DNA of 64,000 nucleotides from CBDUEF01 sp018063485 (GTDB taxonomy: Bacteria; Pseudomonadota; Alphaproteobacteria; Rhodobacterales; Rhodobacteraceae). The stretch is taken from NCBI GenBank assembly GCA_037045435.1, contig JBAOID010000041.1:62001-126000 (forward strand), given 5' to 3'. The notes beneath the pieces were generated by a model. The model was not told the DNA's origin. It ran no database searches and saw only the letters and a program-made list of their open reading frames with translations. How positions within the stretch are numbered: position 1 is the first letter of the stretch; the number at the start of each line of letters is the position of its first letter. Of this stretch, positions 17,547 to 29,000 are shown piece by piece. Position numbers and translations under genes: made by a program.

Positions 17547-20500
17547 CCGCGCTGCGTCCGCATCGCCAAACGGCGCGCCATCGCGTCATTACGCGCTACA
17601 GCGCGGTCCTTCTCACCTTGCGCGGCTGCCGTTGCGCCCGCATCCTCCATCTGTGCCGGGCGATCGTCGAGATATCGGGCCAAAGCCCCCAGCACCGGAA
17701 AGCGGAAAATATCGGTGATCGACAATTTCGTGGAGCCAAGCGCATCACGGATTTCACGATGCGCCTGCACTGCCAGCAAGGAATGGCCGCCCAAGGCAAA
17801 GAAATTGTCCTTGGCACCCACTTTGGCAACCCCGAGAACCCGCTGCCAGATCTCGGCAATCTGGCGTTCAAGATCGGATCCCGGCACGGCGAAAGCCACC
17901 GGTGCATCGGTCGCGGCCTGAGGTGGCGGCAGTGCCTTGCGGTCTACCTTGCGGTTTGGCGTAAGCGGCATGGATGCCAAGGAAACATAATGCACCGGGC
18001 GCATATGTTCGGGCAGTGCTTCAGTCAGCGCCGCCCTGAGCGATGAGGGCCGCGCATTCCCCACCACATAGGCTACCAACCGCACATCACCGGGGCTGTC
18101 CTCACGCGCCAGCACAACGGCTTGGCTAACCCCCGGCTGCGCCTCCAGCAGCGCCTCGATCTCGCCCAATTCGATCCGATAGCCGCGCAATTTGACCTGA
18201 TGGTCCGCCCGCCCCAGAAATTCGAGCCGCCCATCGGCTTGCCAGCGCGCCAGATCACCGGTGCGATACATCCGTGCGCCACCCGCACTGGCGCGTTCTG
18301 CCGTTACAAATGGGTCGGGACGGAAACTCTCGCAGGTCAGATCATCGCGCTGCCAATAGCCGCGCGCAACGCCTTCACCGCCGATCCACAACTCACCCGC
18401 CGCACCCGGCGGCACCGGCTCCCCCACCGCATCCAGGATATAGGCCTGAGTATTGGCGATCGGACGCCCAATGGTCGGTGTGCCTGCCTCCACCACGTCT
18501 GTGGTGGACCAGATGGTTGTTTCTGTAGGCCCGTACATGTTCAGAATCCGCGCCGTGGTTGCTTGCTGCAAATCCCCGACCAGTGCCGAAGGCAGCGCCT
18601 CGCCACCCAGCATCAGCGTCTTGATCCGCGCCAATGCCGCGCGGCTGTCATCATTCATCGCAATCATCCGCGCCATCGACGGAGTGCATTGCAGATGCGT
18701 CACGCCATGGCGCACGATCTGCCCGGCAATCGAGAAATCCCCTGTCGCCACCGCACCGCCGTCATTTGCGCGTTTCACCACTTCGGCCAGCGGATACAGC
18801 CCCTCCATCACCTGTTCCGGCGCAATGCCGTAGTCGATCAGGCAAGCGACTTCGTTCACCCCGATCCGCTTCAACTGCTCGACCCGTGCCAGAGCATCCT
18901 CAACGGTGCCGAACAGACCGGATTCGTCGAAATAGCGGTGGAAGGCGTAATCAAGGATCGCCGCCGCATCTTCAGCCGTCAGATCGCGGGTATCAATGTC
19001 CATCGGCTTGGTGACCCCCGGTGGCTTTTTGAAGGCCGGGAAGGTCCAGGCGTATTGCTTGACCAGCGCCGTCGCCGCGCCAAGATAGGCCTTCATCGGG
19101 CCTTCGGCTGCGCGCCGTACCTGCTCGCGGTCGCGGCCGACAAAGGTGTGCAACATCAGGCTCACCTTGAAGCGCGCGGGATCATGGCCCGCCTTGCGCA
19201 GTGCGTCATGGTAGAGGGTGATCTTGCCCGCCACCTCGTCAATTGACTGACCCAGAAGATGGGTCAGTACATGCGCGCCCATTTCTCCGGCCTCGCGCCA
19301 GGTGTCGGGATTGCCTGCGGTGGTGACCCACATTTCCAACTCGCGCGAGACCGGACGAGGCTGGGTTTTCACCGTGAACATCGAGCCATCAGCTTTGGGG
19401 AAATCGACCCCCTCACCACGCCACAAGCGCCGGACCTGTTCGGCGGCGGCATACATCGCCACCTTGTTTTGTGGCGGCGCATTCTCGGGGCGCAGCACGA
19501 AATCATCCGGGTGCCAGCCGCTGGCAATACCCAGCCCGGTGCGCCCGTTGGTCAGGTTGTCAATCACCGCCCATTCCTCGGCGATCCGCGCCGGATGGTG
19601 CAAAGGCATCACACAAGATCCAGCCCGCACGCCGATATTGCTGGTGACAGCCGCCACCGCCGCCCCGGTCACCGATGGGTTCGGATAGGGGCCGCCAAAG
19701 GCGTGGAAATGCCGCTCGGGCGTCCATACTGCGACAAAGCCATGCTTGTCGGCGAATTTCGCCCCTTCCAGCAGCAATTCGTATTTCTTGGGCCCAACGC
19801 CATCATCGTTGCCCCAGTAATAGATTGAAAACTCCATCCCCTGTGCCGAGGCAATCGTGCCCCCCGAGACCAGCGCCCGGTTCTCGTCACTGGTCAGCAC
19901 CAGCTTGAAGCCGCGCGCCAGCGTCCAGAACAATTCCAGCACGGAAATATCGAACGACAGCGAGGTCACGGCCAGCCACACCCCCGCCTGCGTGCCGATC
20001 CGCTCATCCATGCCGGTAAAGAAATTCGCCACATTGCGGTGCTCGATCATCACACCTTTGGGCCGCCCGGTCGACCCGGAGGTATAGATCACATAGGCCA
20101 GATCATCCGGCCCGACGCCCGAGTTCAGATTATCCACCGGGGCCACGCCGATACGCGGATCACTGTCCATGGACAGCACCTGCACATCTTGTTCGGGCAA
20201 GCCCACGGCAACGCTGTTATCCGTCACAATCACGGCACAGGCGGAATCCTCGATGTAAAGCGCAATACGGTCAGCAGGATAAGCCGGGTCGATCGGCACA
20301 TAGGCACCGCCAGCCTTGAGAATTCCCAAGGCACCGATCAGCATGTTCAAACCGCGCCCGATGCACAGCCCAACCGGCACGCCCGGCCCCACGCCCAGAT
20401 CGGCCAAAACATGCGCCGCCTGATTGGCTCGCTGGTTCAGCGCCGCATAGCTCATCTGCGCACCATCGCAGACCACGGCGACGGCATCAGGGGTGCGGGC

Positions 20501-22084
20501 CACTTGCGCCTCAAAGGCCTGATGCAGGCAAATCCCACGGTCATGCTCGACTTTGGTCTGGTTCCATCCGTGCAACACCTGCGCCCTTTCGGCGCTGGTC
20601 ATCATCGGGATCCGGCTCAGATCGCCGTCGGCACCGGTCAAGAGCTGCGCAATCTCGGCAAAGCGGCACCCCAAAACCGCAGCTTCACCCTCGGCCAGCC
20701 GCGCGCGGTCAAAATAAAGCCGCCCACGCGTCACAGTAACCACCGCTCCTGCCACTGGCTGTCCGGTTTCCGACAAAACGACCTGTGGCATTTCCACACC
20801 CGCCAAACCCGGATCGCGCGCCAGCAGATCTTGCGGAAACGACGCAGCCTTACGCGCCATCGCCAATTGCGCGTTCACTGTGCCCAGCGCCTCAGACACC
20901 TTGCCTGACGCAGGAACCCGGATCGGCAGCCAGCCCGAAAGATAGCCCGGCACCGCATTGGGCCCGGCAGCAAAGCCCAGATCCACCTCGCCTTGCCCTA
21001 GTATCCGGCCCACGGCCAAGGCGGCAATCTCGGGCAGGGTGTCGGGCAAATCGATCTGCCCAAAGCCCGCCCCATCCTGCGGGCCGGCCGCGCCCACCAG
21101 CGCCGGATGCATTGATTTCAACATGCGCCGCGCCGCCGCTTCAAAGGGAACCAGCTTGGCCAAAGCCTCGGTCAACGCCTCGCCCTGTGTCAACGCGGGG
21201 AACCGGGTTTCTGCGATCGAGGCCGGATCAACCGGCAATCCCTTGGCAAGGCAAGTCAAGCGCGACAACCGGACAGCACCCGAAGCGCAGGCAACCACTA
21301 CGCCTTCGGAGGTTGTCGCCAGAACCTGCCCCGGCGCACCCTCACCGGTAACGAAATCGGCCGCCCCCACGTTCAGGACGCGCGCGCCGGTATCAAGTTT
21401 GGCGGTGGAAAGGGGATTCCAATAGCGCCCGTGATCCAGCCCGCGCACCAAACGCACCACCGTCTCGGCAGGTTGCGCAAAATCAATCCGCCCCATCGCT
21501 GCGGGCCGGTCCGCCCGAAGATAAAGGTGCCGTTGCGTCAGATCCTGTTTTTGCCGCCGCAGATCGCCAGTTTCCAATTGTCCGAGCAGGGCCGGAAAAG
21601 ACTCCATTGCCGCTTCGAAACAGCGGGTGTTCAGCGTGAGTGCGGTATCGGTCGACTGAATTTCGAACGATCGCGCCTCCAGCACATCGCCCTCATCCAC
21701 GCCGCCTTCAATCAGGTGCCAGGAAATTCCGTGCTGGGTCTCGCCATTCAAAATCGCCCAGACCGGCGCATTCAGCCCGGCATAGCGGGGCAAAGGCCCG
21801 TCATGAAAGTTGACAGCGCCCCTGCCCGCCAGTTGCAGGATCGCCGGCGGGATCATCACGAGATTCGCCACCGAAAGCAGCCAGTCCACCTCTGTTCCCG
21901 CCAGCCTTTCCGCCAACCCCGGACCCTGCTCTTCAACCCGCAAACCCTTGCCCTGCGCCCAGGCACGCACATCTGCGCTTTGGGTGACGACTGCCGCCAA
22001 ACCATGGCCGCGCGCCAGAAGTGTCTCGCCACAATGGGCGGTCAGGGTTTCATTGCCGATCAAAATTGCCGAGAACTTGGTCAT
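17543..22084 (-). CDS. NRPS: formyltransferase - partial condensation - adenylation split by luciferase-like monooxygenase - PCP
   Basis: A 1513-residue enzyme. Residues 1-300 are a formyltransferase of the Fmt/ArnA type with Asn and His in NFHDGPLP and Asp in GGVDEGDVL, so the catalytic triad looks intact. Residues about 330-500 resemble only the C-terminal half of a condensation domain and lack HHxxxDG. The adenylation domain starts near 510 (YTSGSTGRPKG) and is interrupted after FDISVLELF by a flavin-dependent luciferase-like monooxygenase (about 750-1100, YYWGNDDGVG, WTPERHFHAFGG). It resumes with NMYGPTETTIW and YRTGDLARW. A PCP follows with the serine of LGGHSLL near 1435; there is no thioesterase. 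Pocket residues read D-I-L-Q-M-G-M-I-W-K, close to the known glycine code. ATG 22084 is preferred over GTG 22090 because AAGGAG sits five bases upstream. The layout recalls proteins annotated MupA/Atu3671 family. Confidence 0.92.
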   Translation of the reverse strand: MTKFSAILIGNETLTAHCGETLLARGHGLAAVVTQSADVRAWAQGKGLRVEEQGPGLAERLAGTEVDWLLSVANLVMIPPAILQLAGRGAVNFHDGPLPRYAGLNAPVWAILNGETQHGISWHLIEGGVDEGDVLEARSFEIQSTDTALTLNTRCFEAAMESFPALLGQLETGDLRRQKQDLTQRHLYLRADRPAAMGRIDFAQPAETVVRLVRGLDHGRYWNPLSTAKLDTGARVLNVGAADFVTGEGAPGQVLATTSEGVVVACASGAVRLSRLTCLAKGLPVDPASIAETRFPALTQGEALTEALAKLVPFEAAARRMLKSMHPALVGAAGPQDGAGFGQIDLPDTLPEIAALAVGRILGQGEVDLGFAAGPNAVPGYLSGWLPIRVPASGKVSEALGTVNAQLAMARKAASFPQDLLARDPGLAGVEMPQVVLSETGQPVAGAVVTVTRGRLYFDRARLAEGEAAVLGCRFAEIAQLLTGADGDLSRIPMMTSAERAQVLHGWNQTKVEHDRGICLHQAFEAQVARTPDAVAVVCDGAQMSYAALNQRANQAAHVLADLGVGPGVPVGLCIGRGLNMLIGALGILKAGGAYVPIDPAYPADRIALYIEDSACAVIVTDNSVAVGLPEQDVQVLSMDSDPRIGVAPVDNLNSGVGPDDLAYVIYTSGSTGRPKGVMIEHRNVANFFTGMDERIGTQAGVWLAVTSLSFDISVLELFWTLARGFKLVLTSDENRALVSGGTIASAQGMEFSIYYWGNDDGVGPKKYELLLEGAKFADKHGFVAVWTPERHFHAFGGPYPNPSVTGAAVAAVTSNIGVRAGSCVMPLHHPARIAEEWAVIDNLTNGRTGLGIASGWHPDDFVLRPENAPPQNKVAMYAAAEQVRRLWRGEGVDFPKADGSMFTVKTQPRPVSRELEMWVTTAGNPDTWREAGEMGAHVLTHLLGQSIDEVAGKITLYHDALRKAGHDPARFKVSLMLHTFVGRDREQVRRAAEGPMKAYLGAATALVKQYAWTFPAFKKPPGVTKPMDIDTRDLTAEDAAAILDYAFHRYFDESGLFGTVEDALARVEQLKRIGVNEVACLIDYGIAPEQVMEGLYPLAEVVKRANDGGAVATGDFSIAGQIVRHGVTHLQCTPSMARMIAMNDDSRAALARIKTLMLGGEALPSALVGDLQQATTARILNMYGPTETTIWSTTDVVEAGTPTIGRPIANTQAYILDAVGEPVPPGAAGELWIGGEGVARGYWQRDDLTCESFRPDPFVTAERASAGGARMYRTGDLARWQADGRLEFLGRADHQVKLRGYRIELGEIEALLEAQPGVSQAVVLAREDSPGDVRLVAYVVGNARPSSLRAALTEALPEHMRPVHYVSLASMPLTPNRKVDRKALPPPQAATDAPVAFAVPGSDLERQIAEIWQRVLGVAKVGAKDNFFALGGHSLLAVQAHREIRDALGSTKLSITDIFRFPVLGALARYLDDRPAQMEDAGATAAAQGEKDRAVARNDAMARRLAMRTQRG

Positions 22085-22098
22085 GATCACTCCTTGCC

Positions 22099-23089
22099 CT
22101 ATTCAGCAGGGCGGGTTTGAGTTTGGGCCACTGGCCCACGGAACAAAGCGGCAACCCCCCGCCGCATTGCGTGAATCGTCAGATCTGAAAGATAGCGCGG
22201 CGGATCACCCGGATCCTTGCGCTGCACCAGCAGCCGCGCGCGCCAGAACACGCCGCCTGCGATATGGGCCACGGTAGCCGCCACCGCATAGGCCCGCCCA
22301 TGTGATTTGGTGAAATAATGCAAGCGACTGTCGAGCCAGAATTGCGGAATCCGTGTCCATTCCCGCATCCCGGTAGATACTGAACCGATATGCTCGACCT
22401 GGCTTTCCACCACATAATCCACTGTGTAACCTGCGCGAGCGGCGCGCAGGCACAGTTCAGTTTCCTCAAAATACAAAAAGAACCGCTCATCAAATAATCC
22501 GATCCGATCCAGCACCGATTGGCGCATCATCAGGCTGGCGCCTGCCAGCCAATCCACCCGGCTGGTCAGAGACGGGCAGCGCCTGCGCCACCACTGATCG
22601 GTGCAAGATGCGGCTGACCAACCCCAAACGGATCTGGGTTTCAAACTCGCTGGCGATGGTGGGAAACTGAAAAGCGGTGCGATGGGCTTCGCCGTCCGGC
22701 CCGTGCAACTGGCTTCCGGCAAATCCGGTGTGCGGATGTGCCTCCAGATGATGCAGTAACGCGCGGATCGCGCCCTTGTCGGGGAAAGCATCCGAATTCA
22801 GGATATAGATATAGTCGGGTTTCGATCCATCCGGCATCCCGGCTCGTATCCCGAAATTATTGCCCGCGCCAAAGCCGCCATTGCGCCCCGATTGCAGCAC
22901 CCTAACCCGATTGTCGCCCCATCCGCGCACCGCATGCGTCATTCGCTCGAAAGACCCATCACCCGAGTCATTGTCAACAATCACCAGCGCGCCATCCAGC
23001 CCAGCCATTTCCCGCAACGCCGCCTGGGCAGACCGCAGGGTCATCTCGGGCGTTCGCCAATTCAGGATAACGGTCAGAATGCTTGCCAT
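22099..23089 (-). CDS. Family 2 glycosyltransferase, rhamnosyltransferase (WbbL)-like (one frameshift)
   Basis: A GT-A fold glycosyltransferase of about 329 residues once a single extra base in the run at 22574-22576 is removed. The N-terminal part (ILTVILNWRTPEMT, VDNDSGDGS, GGFGAGNNFGI) and LNSDAF give the nucleotide-sugar site. The C-terminal part in the other frame (VDWLAGASLMM, FDERFFLYFEETELCLRA) gives the acceptor/base region typical of WbbL-like rhamnosyltransferases. The start ATG 23089 lies four bases after the PKS stop, and the NRPS follows after about 15 bases, so it is inside the hybrid operon. dTDP-rhamnose genes lie further along the window. Sugar and acceptor are inferred. Confidence 0.82.
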
Positions 23090-23093
23090 GTCC

Positions 23094-26000
23094 CTACTCC
23101 GCCGCCGTCGCCAAAGGCGCAATTATCTTGACGCTTTCCGGCGCAAGCTCTCGTTCAGCCGCCGCAATCGACTTGGCCATATGTGAGGCCAAGACCCGCA
23201 CATTCGGCTCAAGCACCATGCTGTTATGATCGCCCGGCACCTCGATAATCTCAAGATCAGGAGCAAATTGCGCCCAGTCGTTATCGGGGTAGACATATTC
23301 CTTGGCGTCACAAACCCAGCGCCCGCCGGTGACTTTCCATTTCAGATCCAGCGGCGGGCGGTATAGCACCACAGGCCCGGACCGCCGCGTCAGATGCAAC
23401 TTTGGCAGCGCCGAACGGAAGGCATTCTCCAATTCCTCATAATGCATCTCGGTGGCATGGGCGACATGCGGCCCCGCCTCACGCTTGCGCTTTTGCTCGA
23501 TGTTCCAGGCCCGGCGCTTGGCAAACCATTCGATGAAATAACGCGGCCCGTTGCGGCGCAATTCGATCAGCTTGATCAAGGCCTTGTCTTGCCGCGTCAC
23601 CACCGGGCGCATCGGCATCGGCGTATCCAGCAAGAACACCCGCGCCACCGCCTCGCCTGCCTCTTCGAGCAAGCGCGCCACTTCCCAAGCCGTCAACCCG
23701 CCGCCCGAATAGCCGCCCAAGATATAGGGGCCACGCGGCTGCACCTGCCTGATCTCGGCAATGTAATCGCGCGCAGCCTCGGTCAGATCGGTATGCGGCG
23801 CGTCCTCACCGAACAACCCGCGCGCTTGCACGCCGTAAAATTGGCGGTCATTGCCGACCAGATTGGCCATATGCCGCAGGTTCAGGATATTGCCGCCCAT
23901 CCCCGCCACCATGAACACCGGCGTCCTGGTTCCGGCAGCACCCGAATGCATCGGCACCAGATGGGTAAAGCGGCGTATCGGCGTGGCGGGCTTTGCCTCA
24001 TCTGCGCCGCTTTCGCCGATCCGTTCGGCGATCAGTGCCGCACAGCGCGCAATCGTCGGAGCCTCAAACAGAACCGAGATTGGAAACTCTACCCGATAGG
24101 CCTTTTTCACCATGGCGAACAGCCGCACGGCGATCAGACTATGGCCACCCAGATCGAAAAAACTGTCCTCAACCCCAACTTGCCCAACCCCCAGCAATTC
24201 TTGCCAAAAGCCAACCAGACTGCGCTCGATATCGTTGCGCGGCTCGACATAGACGTTGTCCAGATCAGGGCGTTCAAAGGTCTGCCCCTCGGATTTCGCG
24301 GCTTCGGCCTCGGCGGTTTGCTTGATCAGGGCAGGCAGATCGAGCGAGGACACAATCACCTGCCCCCCCCCCAGCGCCACCGCCCGGCCAAAGGCCTTCG
24401 CCCCCTCATCAGGCCTTATCCCCATGGCGAAGGAATGCAGCAAACGCTCTTCGGCGGGCGACAACGGCTTGGCACTCGCCTGTCCCTCGTCAAACTCCAA
24501 CTCGCGCGCCTCGGGCTTGGCAAAAGCCAGATCGCCCTGCAAACGGTGGATCGAGAAACCCTTGATCTCGACACAAACCTCACCCTCAGGTGTTGCCAAA
24601 GTCACATCGAAACTCGCCGTCGGATCGCTGGCCCGGTTAGGGGCCGTATTGCGCACATGGCTGACAATCCGCGCCGGAAGGCCGCGCAGCACCCGCAGGG
24701 TTTCATAAGACACCGGCACCCAAAGATGCGTCGGCTGATAGCCCTCGATCAGCCCCATCGCCCAGCCGGTCGCCAGATCCATCAGCGCCGGATGCAGGAT
24801 CCAGCCCTGGTCCGGCTCGGCCCGAAATGCCGCTGGCAGCGACAGTTCCGCCAATCCCTCGGCCTTGCCCAGCGCCCGCGACTGCGTCACCCGCCAGCGC
24901 GGCCCAAAGGCCAGATGCGCCTCTTGCGGGCTGACCAAACCTTCCCCGACCTCGGGTGCAGGCAAGCGCGCCGCAATCGCCGCCACATCAATCCGCCCGG
25001 CCGCGGCCCGAACCGGCACAATCCGCGCCGTTGCGTGCAATTGCCAGCCGATCCGCCCCTTGACCGAAACGGCCGAGCGCAACTCGAACCCATAGCCCTC
25101 ATCCGAACGGATCAGCTTGCAGCGCATCTCACGCGGGGCATCGCCATCAGTGTCCAAGGGCCGAAAGAAATACAGATCGCGCAACTCGAACGCGCCGGTC
25201 TCGCCCTGCGCGCGCATCGCCTCGGCGACAATTTCGATATAGCCGGTGCCGGGGATCAGCGCATGGCCCGCCTTGGTGCGGTGGCCGTCCAGAATCCAGC
25301 GGTCCAGCCCATAGCTGGCGGTGAACATCCTGTTGCCCTTGGCGTCAAACGTCGCCTCGTCCAGCATCGGCGCGGCAATTGGCATGCGCGGTGCAGCCGG
25401 CCTGTCGCCCGTGCGCTCGGCCAAGGCCTCAGCCGCCATGCCAACGCCCGACCATATCCCCCAGTTCAAGGCCATAACCCGGGTTTTTCCACCCTGCCGC
25501 GACTTGGCATAGGCGTTCAAAAACTCATTCGCGGCCACATAATCAATCTGCCCGGCGGGTCCGGTGACGGTTGAGGTTGATGAAAACAGCACCAGCAAAT
25601 CCACCGCCCCATCGGGAAACAGCCGGTCCAGTACCAGCGTGCCATGCAGTTTCGGCGCAAACACCTCTTCGACCTGCGACGCAGCTTTCATCATCAGCGG
25701 CCCGTCATTGACGATCCCCGCCGCATGGATCACCGCCCGCACCCGGCCAAAGCGCCGTGATCCGGCCTCGACCGCCGCCTGCATGTCTTGCAGGTTGCAA
25801 ACATCGGCCACGGCGACCAAAACCTCACCGCCCAGTGCCTCAAGCCGTTGCAGCGCCAAGATCCGCCGCGCAATCGGATCGGACGGCTCATGCGCGGCCA
25901 GATAGCTGGCCCAGCCCGACCGCTCGGGCAATTCTCGGCGTGCGATCAGAGTGATCTTGGCCCCATGCTGCGAAATCAACTCCTCGGCAATTGTCAGACC

Positions 26001-29000
26001 AATGCCGCCAAAACCGCCCGTGATCAGTACATGCGCCGCGCGCGGCAGATCAAACCCCGCTTCGGGCAGGGCCACCGGCTTCAACCCCTGCTCATAGCGC
26101 TTTTCTCCGCGCAAGGCAGCCAAGGTATTGACGGGATCGGCCAGCAACTCCTCGATCACCTGCGGCAACAGCCCATCGAAACTCGCCACGCCCCGCCGCG
26201 GCGCGACTGGCAAGACCAGATCAAGCGATGACACCGTCATCCCCGGCAATTCACGCGGAATCACCCGCACCGGGCCAAGGATACAGGCCTTTTCGGGATA
26301 GGCCAAAGCCTCGGCCCTGACCTGCGCCGCACCCGTGGTGAACACCGTCAGATGCATCGGGCGCGGCAGGTTTTCCTCGGCAATCGCCTGCGCCAAAAAC
26401 AGCAGCGAGTAAAACCCCTGCTCCAGATTGCGGTGGAAAAAGCTGGAACCGAGGCGGAATTCCTCGCCGCGCGTCACCAGCCAGAAATGGGCGATCCGGT
26501 TGGGCGTGTGTCCTTTGACCACCAACTCACGGATCAACTGGTCATAGCCCTCGCGGCCGCGTTCGGGGGCCAGCACATAGCCGCCATCGCCATCCGGGCC
26601 AAAGGCGTCGCCGGTGCGCACCGTCGTCACCCGATGGCCCGCCGCACGCAGCTTTTGCGCCGCCTGCATCCCCAAACCGGACTCGCCGGCAAAGATCAGC
26701 CAGCTTTGTATCGCTGCACCCTCAAGATCGGCTTCGAAATCAAAGCCCGTGGTCGCAGGTCGCCAATGCGGCTTCCACCCCCAGGCACCGATATCGTCAA
26801 CCCGCGCAGGCAGCGCCGCCGCCTCGATGGTTTCGGCCTTGCCCGGTTCGATGAAATAAGTCTGGCGCTGGAAAGCATAGCCCGGCAGCGGCACCCGCAA
26901 CCGCGCGGCTCCCCCCAGATCGGTGCCCAATCCACCGCCACACCACAGGCCCACAGCCGCGCGATGCTGGCGACATGCCAGGCATCATCCGCCATTTTCT
27001 GCTCGGGATGGCGTAGCGCCGGGATCACCTGCCCCGCCGCAACCCCATTGGCCTGCGCCAGCGATGACATCGTCCGCCCCGGCCCCATCTCCATATAGAC
27101 CCGCCCGGCCTCGGCCGTCAGCGTGGCCATGCAGGCCCGAAAATTTACCGTATTGCGCAGATGCGCGACCCAATAGTCAGGGCTGACCGCCTCTGCATCG
27201 CTCAACACCTGCCCCGAGCGGTTCGAAATGATCGGCAGGCGCGGCGGCGACAGCGTGATGCGGCGCAGATAATCACCAAAGCGGCCCAGAATGGGCTCCA
27301 GCATCCGGCTATGGGCGGCTATATCAATCGCAATCCGGCTGGTTTCCACACCCTCGGCCAGCAGTTGCGCCGCCAACCCGTCCAGCGCCGCATCCGGCCC
27401 CGAGATCACACACAAGCCCGGCGCATTCACCGAGGCCAGATCAAGATCGCCTGCAATCCAAGGCCGCAACGCCGCCTCATCCATCGGCACCGAAAGCATC
27501 CCACCCGGCGCTATCGTATCGAACAATGACCCCCGCAGATGGATCAGCCCGATGCAATCCTCAAATGACAACACTCCCGCCAGACAGGCTGCCGTGTTCT
27601 CGCCCATCGAATGGCCCACCAAAGCCGCAGGTGTCACTCCCCAACTGATATAAAGCTGCGCCAGTGCATATTCGGTGATCATGATCAGCGGCAATTGCAC
27701 CGAAGGTTTCTTCAACCGCTCCGCCGCCGTTGCTTCAAGCCCCGGCTTGGGCAACCACAGCGCGCGGATGTCATAATCGAGTTTCGGTTGCAGGATCGCC
27801 AGCCCTTGATCCATCCAATCGGCAAACACCGGTTCGGTTTCATAAAGATCGCGCGCCATCCCGACATATTGCGCCCCGCCGCCGGGGAACATGAACACCA
27901 CCTCGGGATTTTCGCCCAGGAAATCATGGCTGAACACCCGACGCGGATCGCCGCCCGCCAGCAGATGCGCCGCTTCTTCATGGCTTTCGGCTACCAGAAC
28001 CCGCCGCTTGTCAAACGCCCGCCGGCCTTCTTTCAGTGTATAGGCAACATCGGCCAGATCCTGCGCCGGATTTTCGCGCAAATGGGCAGCCAACCGCGTA
28101 GCGCCCGCATCCAGCGCACCGCGCGACTTGGCCGAAAGCACAATCGGCTGAAACGGCCACAGGCTTTCGCCGCCCTCGCCGCGCGCAGGTGCCTCTTGCA
28201 ACACCGCATGGGCATTGGTGCCGCCCACGCCCAGAGAATTCACCCCGGCCACGCGCGGCCGCTCACTTTGCCAATCCGTCAGTCGGTCATTCACCCCAAA
28301 CGGGCTGCTCTCGAAATCAATCGACGGATTGGGCGCTTCATAGCCCAGACTTGGCGGCAACTGCCGGTGATGCAGCGCCAGCGCCACCTTGATCAGACTG
28401 GCCACCCCCGCCGCCGTATCCAGATGGCCGATGTTGGTTTTCACCGACCCTATCCGGCATGAGCCCACCGCATCGCTGGTTTTCCGAAACGCTGCCGTCA
28501 GCGCCGCCACTTCGATCGGATCGCCCAGATAGGTGCCGGTGCCATGGCATTCCACATAGGAAACCTGCCCCGCGTCAATCCCCGCCACCGCCTGCGCTTC
28601 GGCAATGCAGCGCGCCTGGCCATCCACCGAAGGCGCAAGATACCCCGCTTTGGCCGCGCCGTCATTGTTGACAGCCGAACCTTTCAGAATTGCCCAGATA
28701 TGATCCCCGTCACGGATCGCATCCTTGGCGCGGCGCAACACCACACAACCCGCGCCCGAGCCAAACACCGTGCCTTGGGCGCGGTGGTCAAAGGCGTGAC
28801 AATGGCCGTCTGGCGACAGAATTTCGCCTTCGGTGAACAGATACCCACGTTTTTGCGGCAGTTCGATGGTGACACCACCCGCCAGCGCCATGTCACATTC
28901 GCCGTTCAACAGCGCCTGAGTTCGCGAAATGCACCGCCACCAGAGACGTCGAACAGGCGGTTTGCAAATTGATCGACGGGCCCTTCAGATCGAAAATATG

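Noticed and set aside
23394..25574. A 726-codon plus-strand frame opposite the PKS
   Set aside because: It is the antisense of a GC-rich coding frame; the product has no domain and the minus strand encodes clear KR, DH, ACP and TE motifs.
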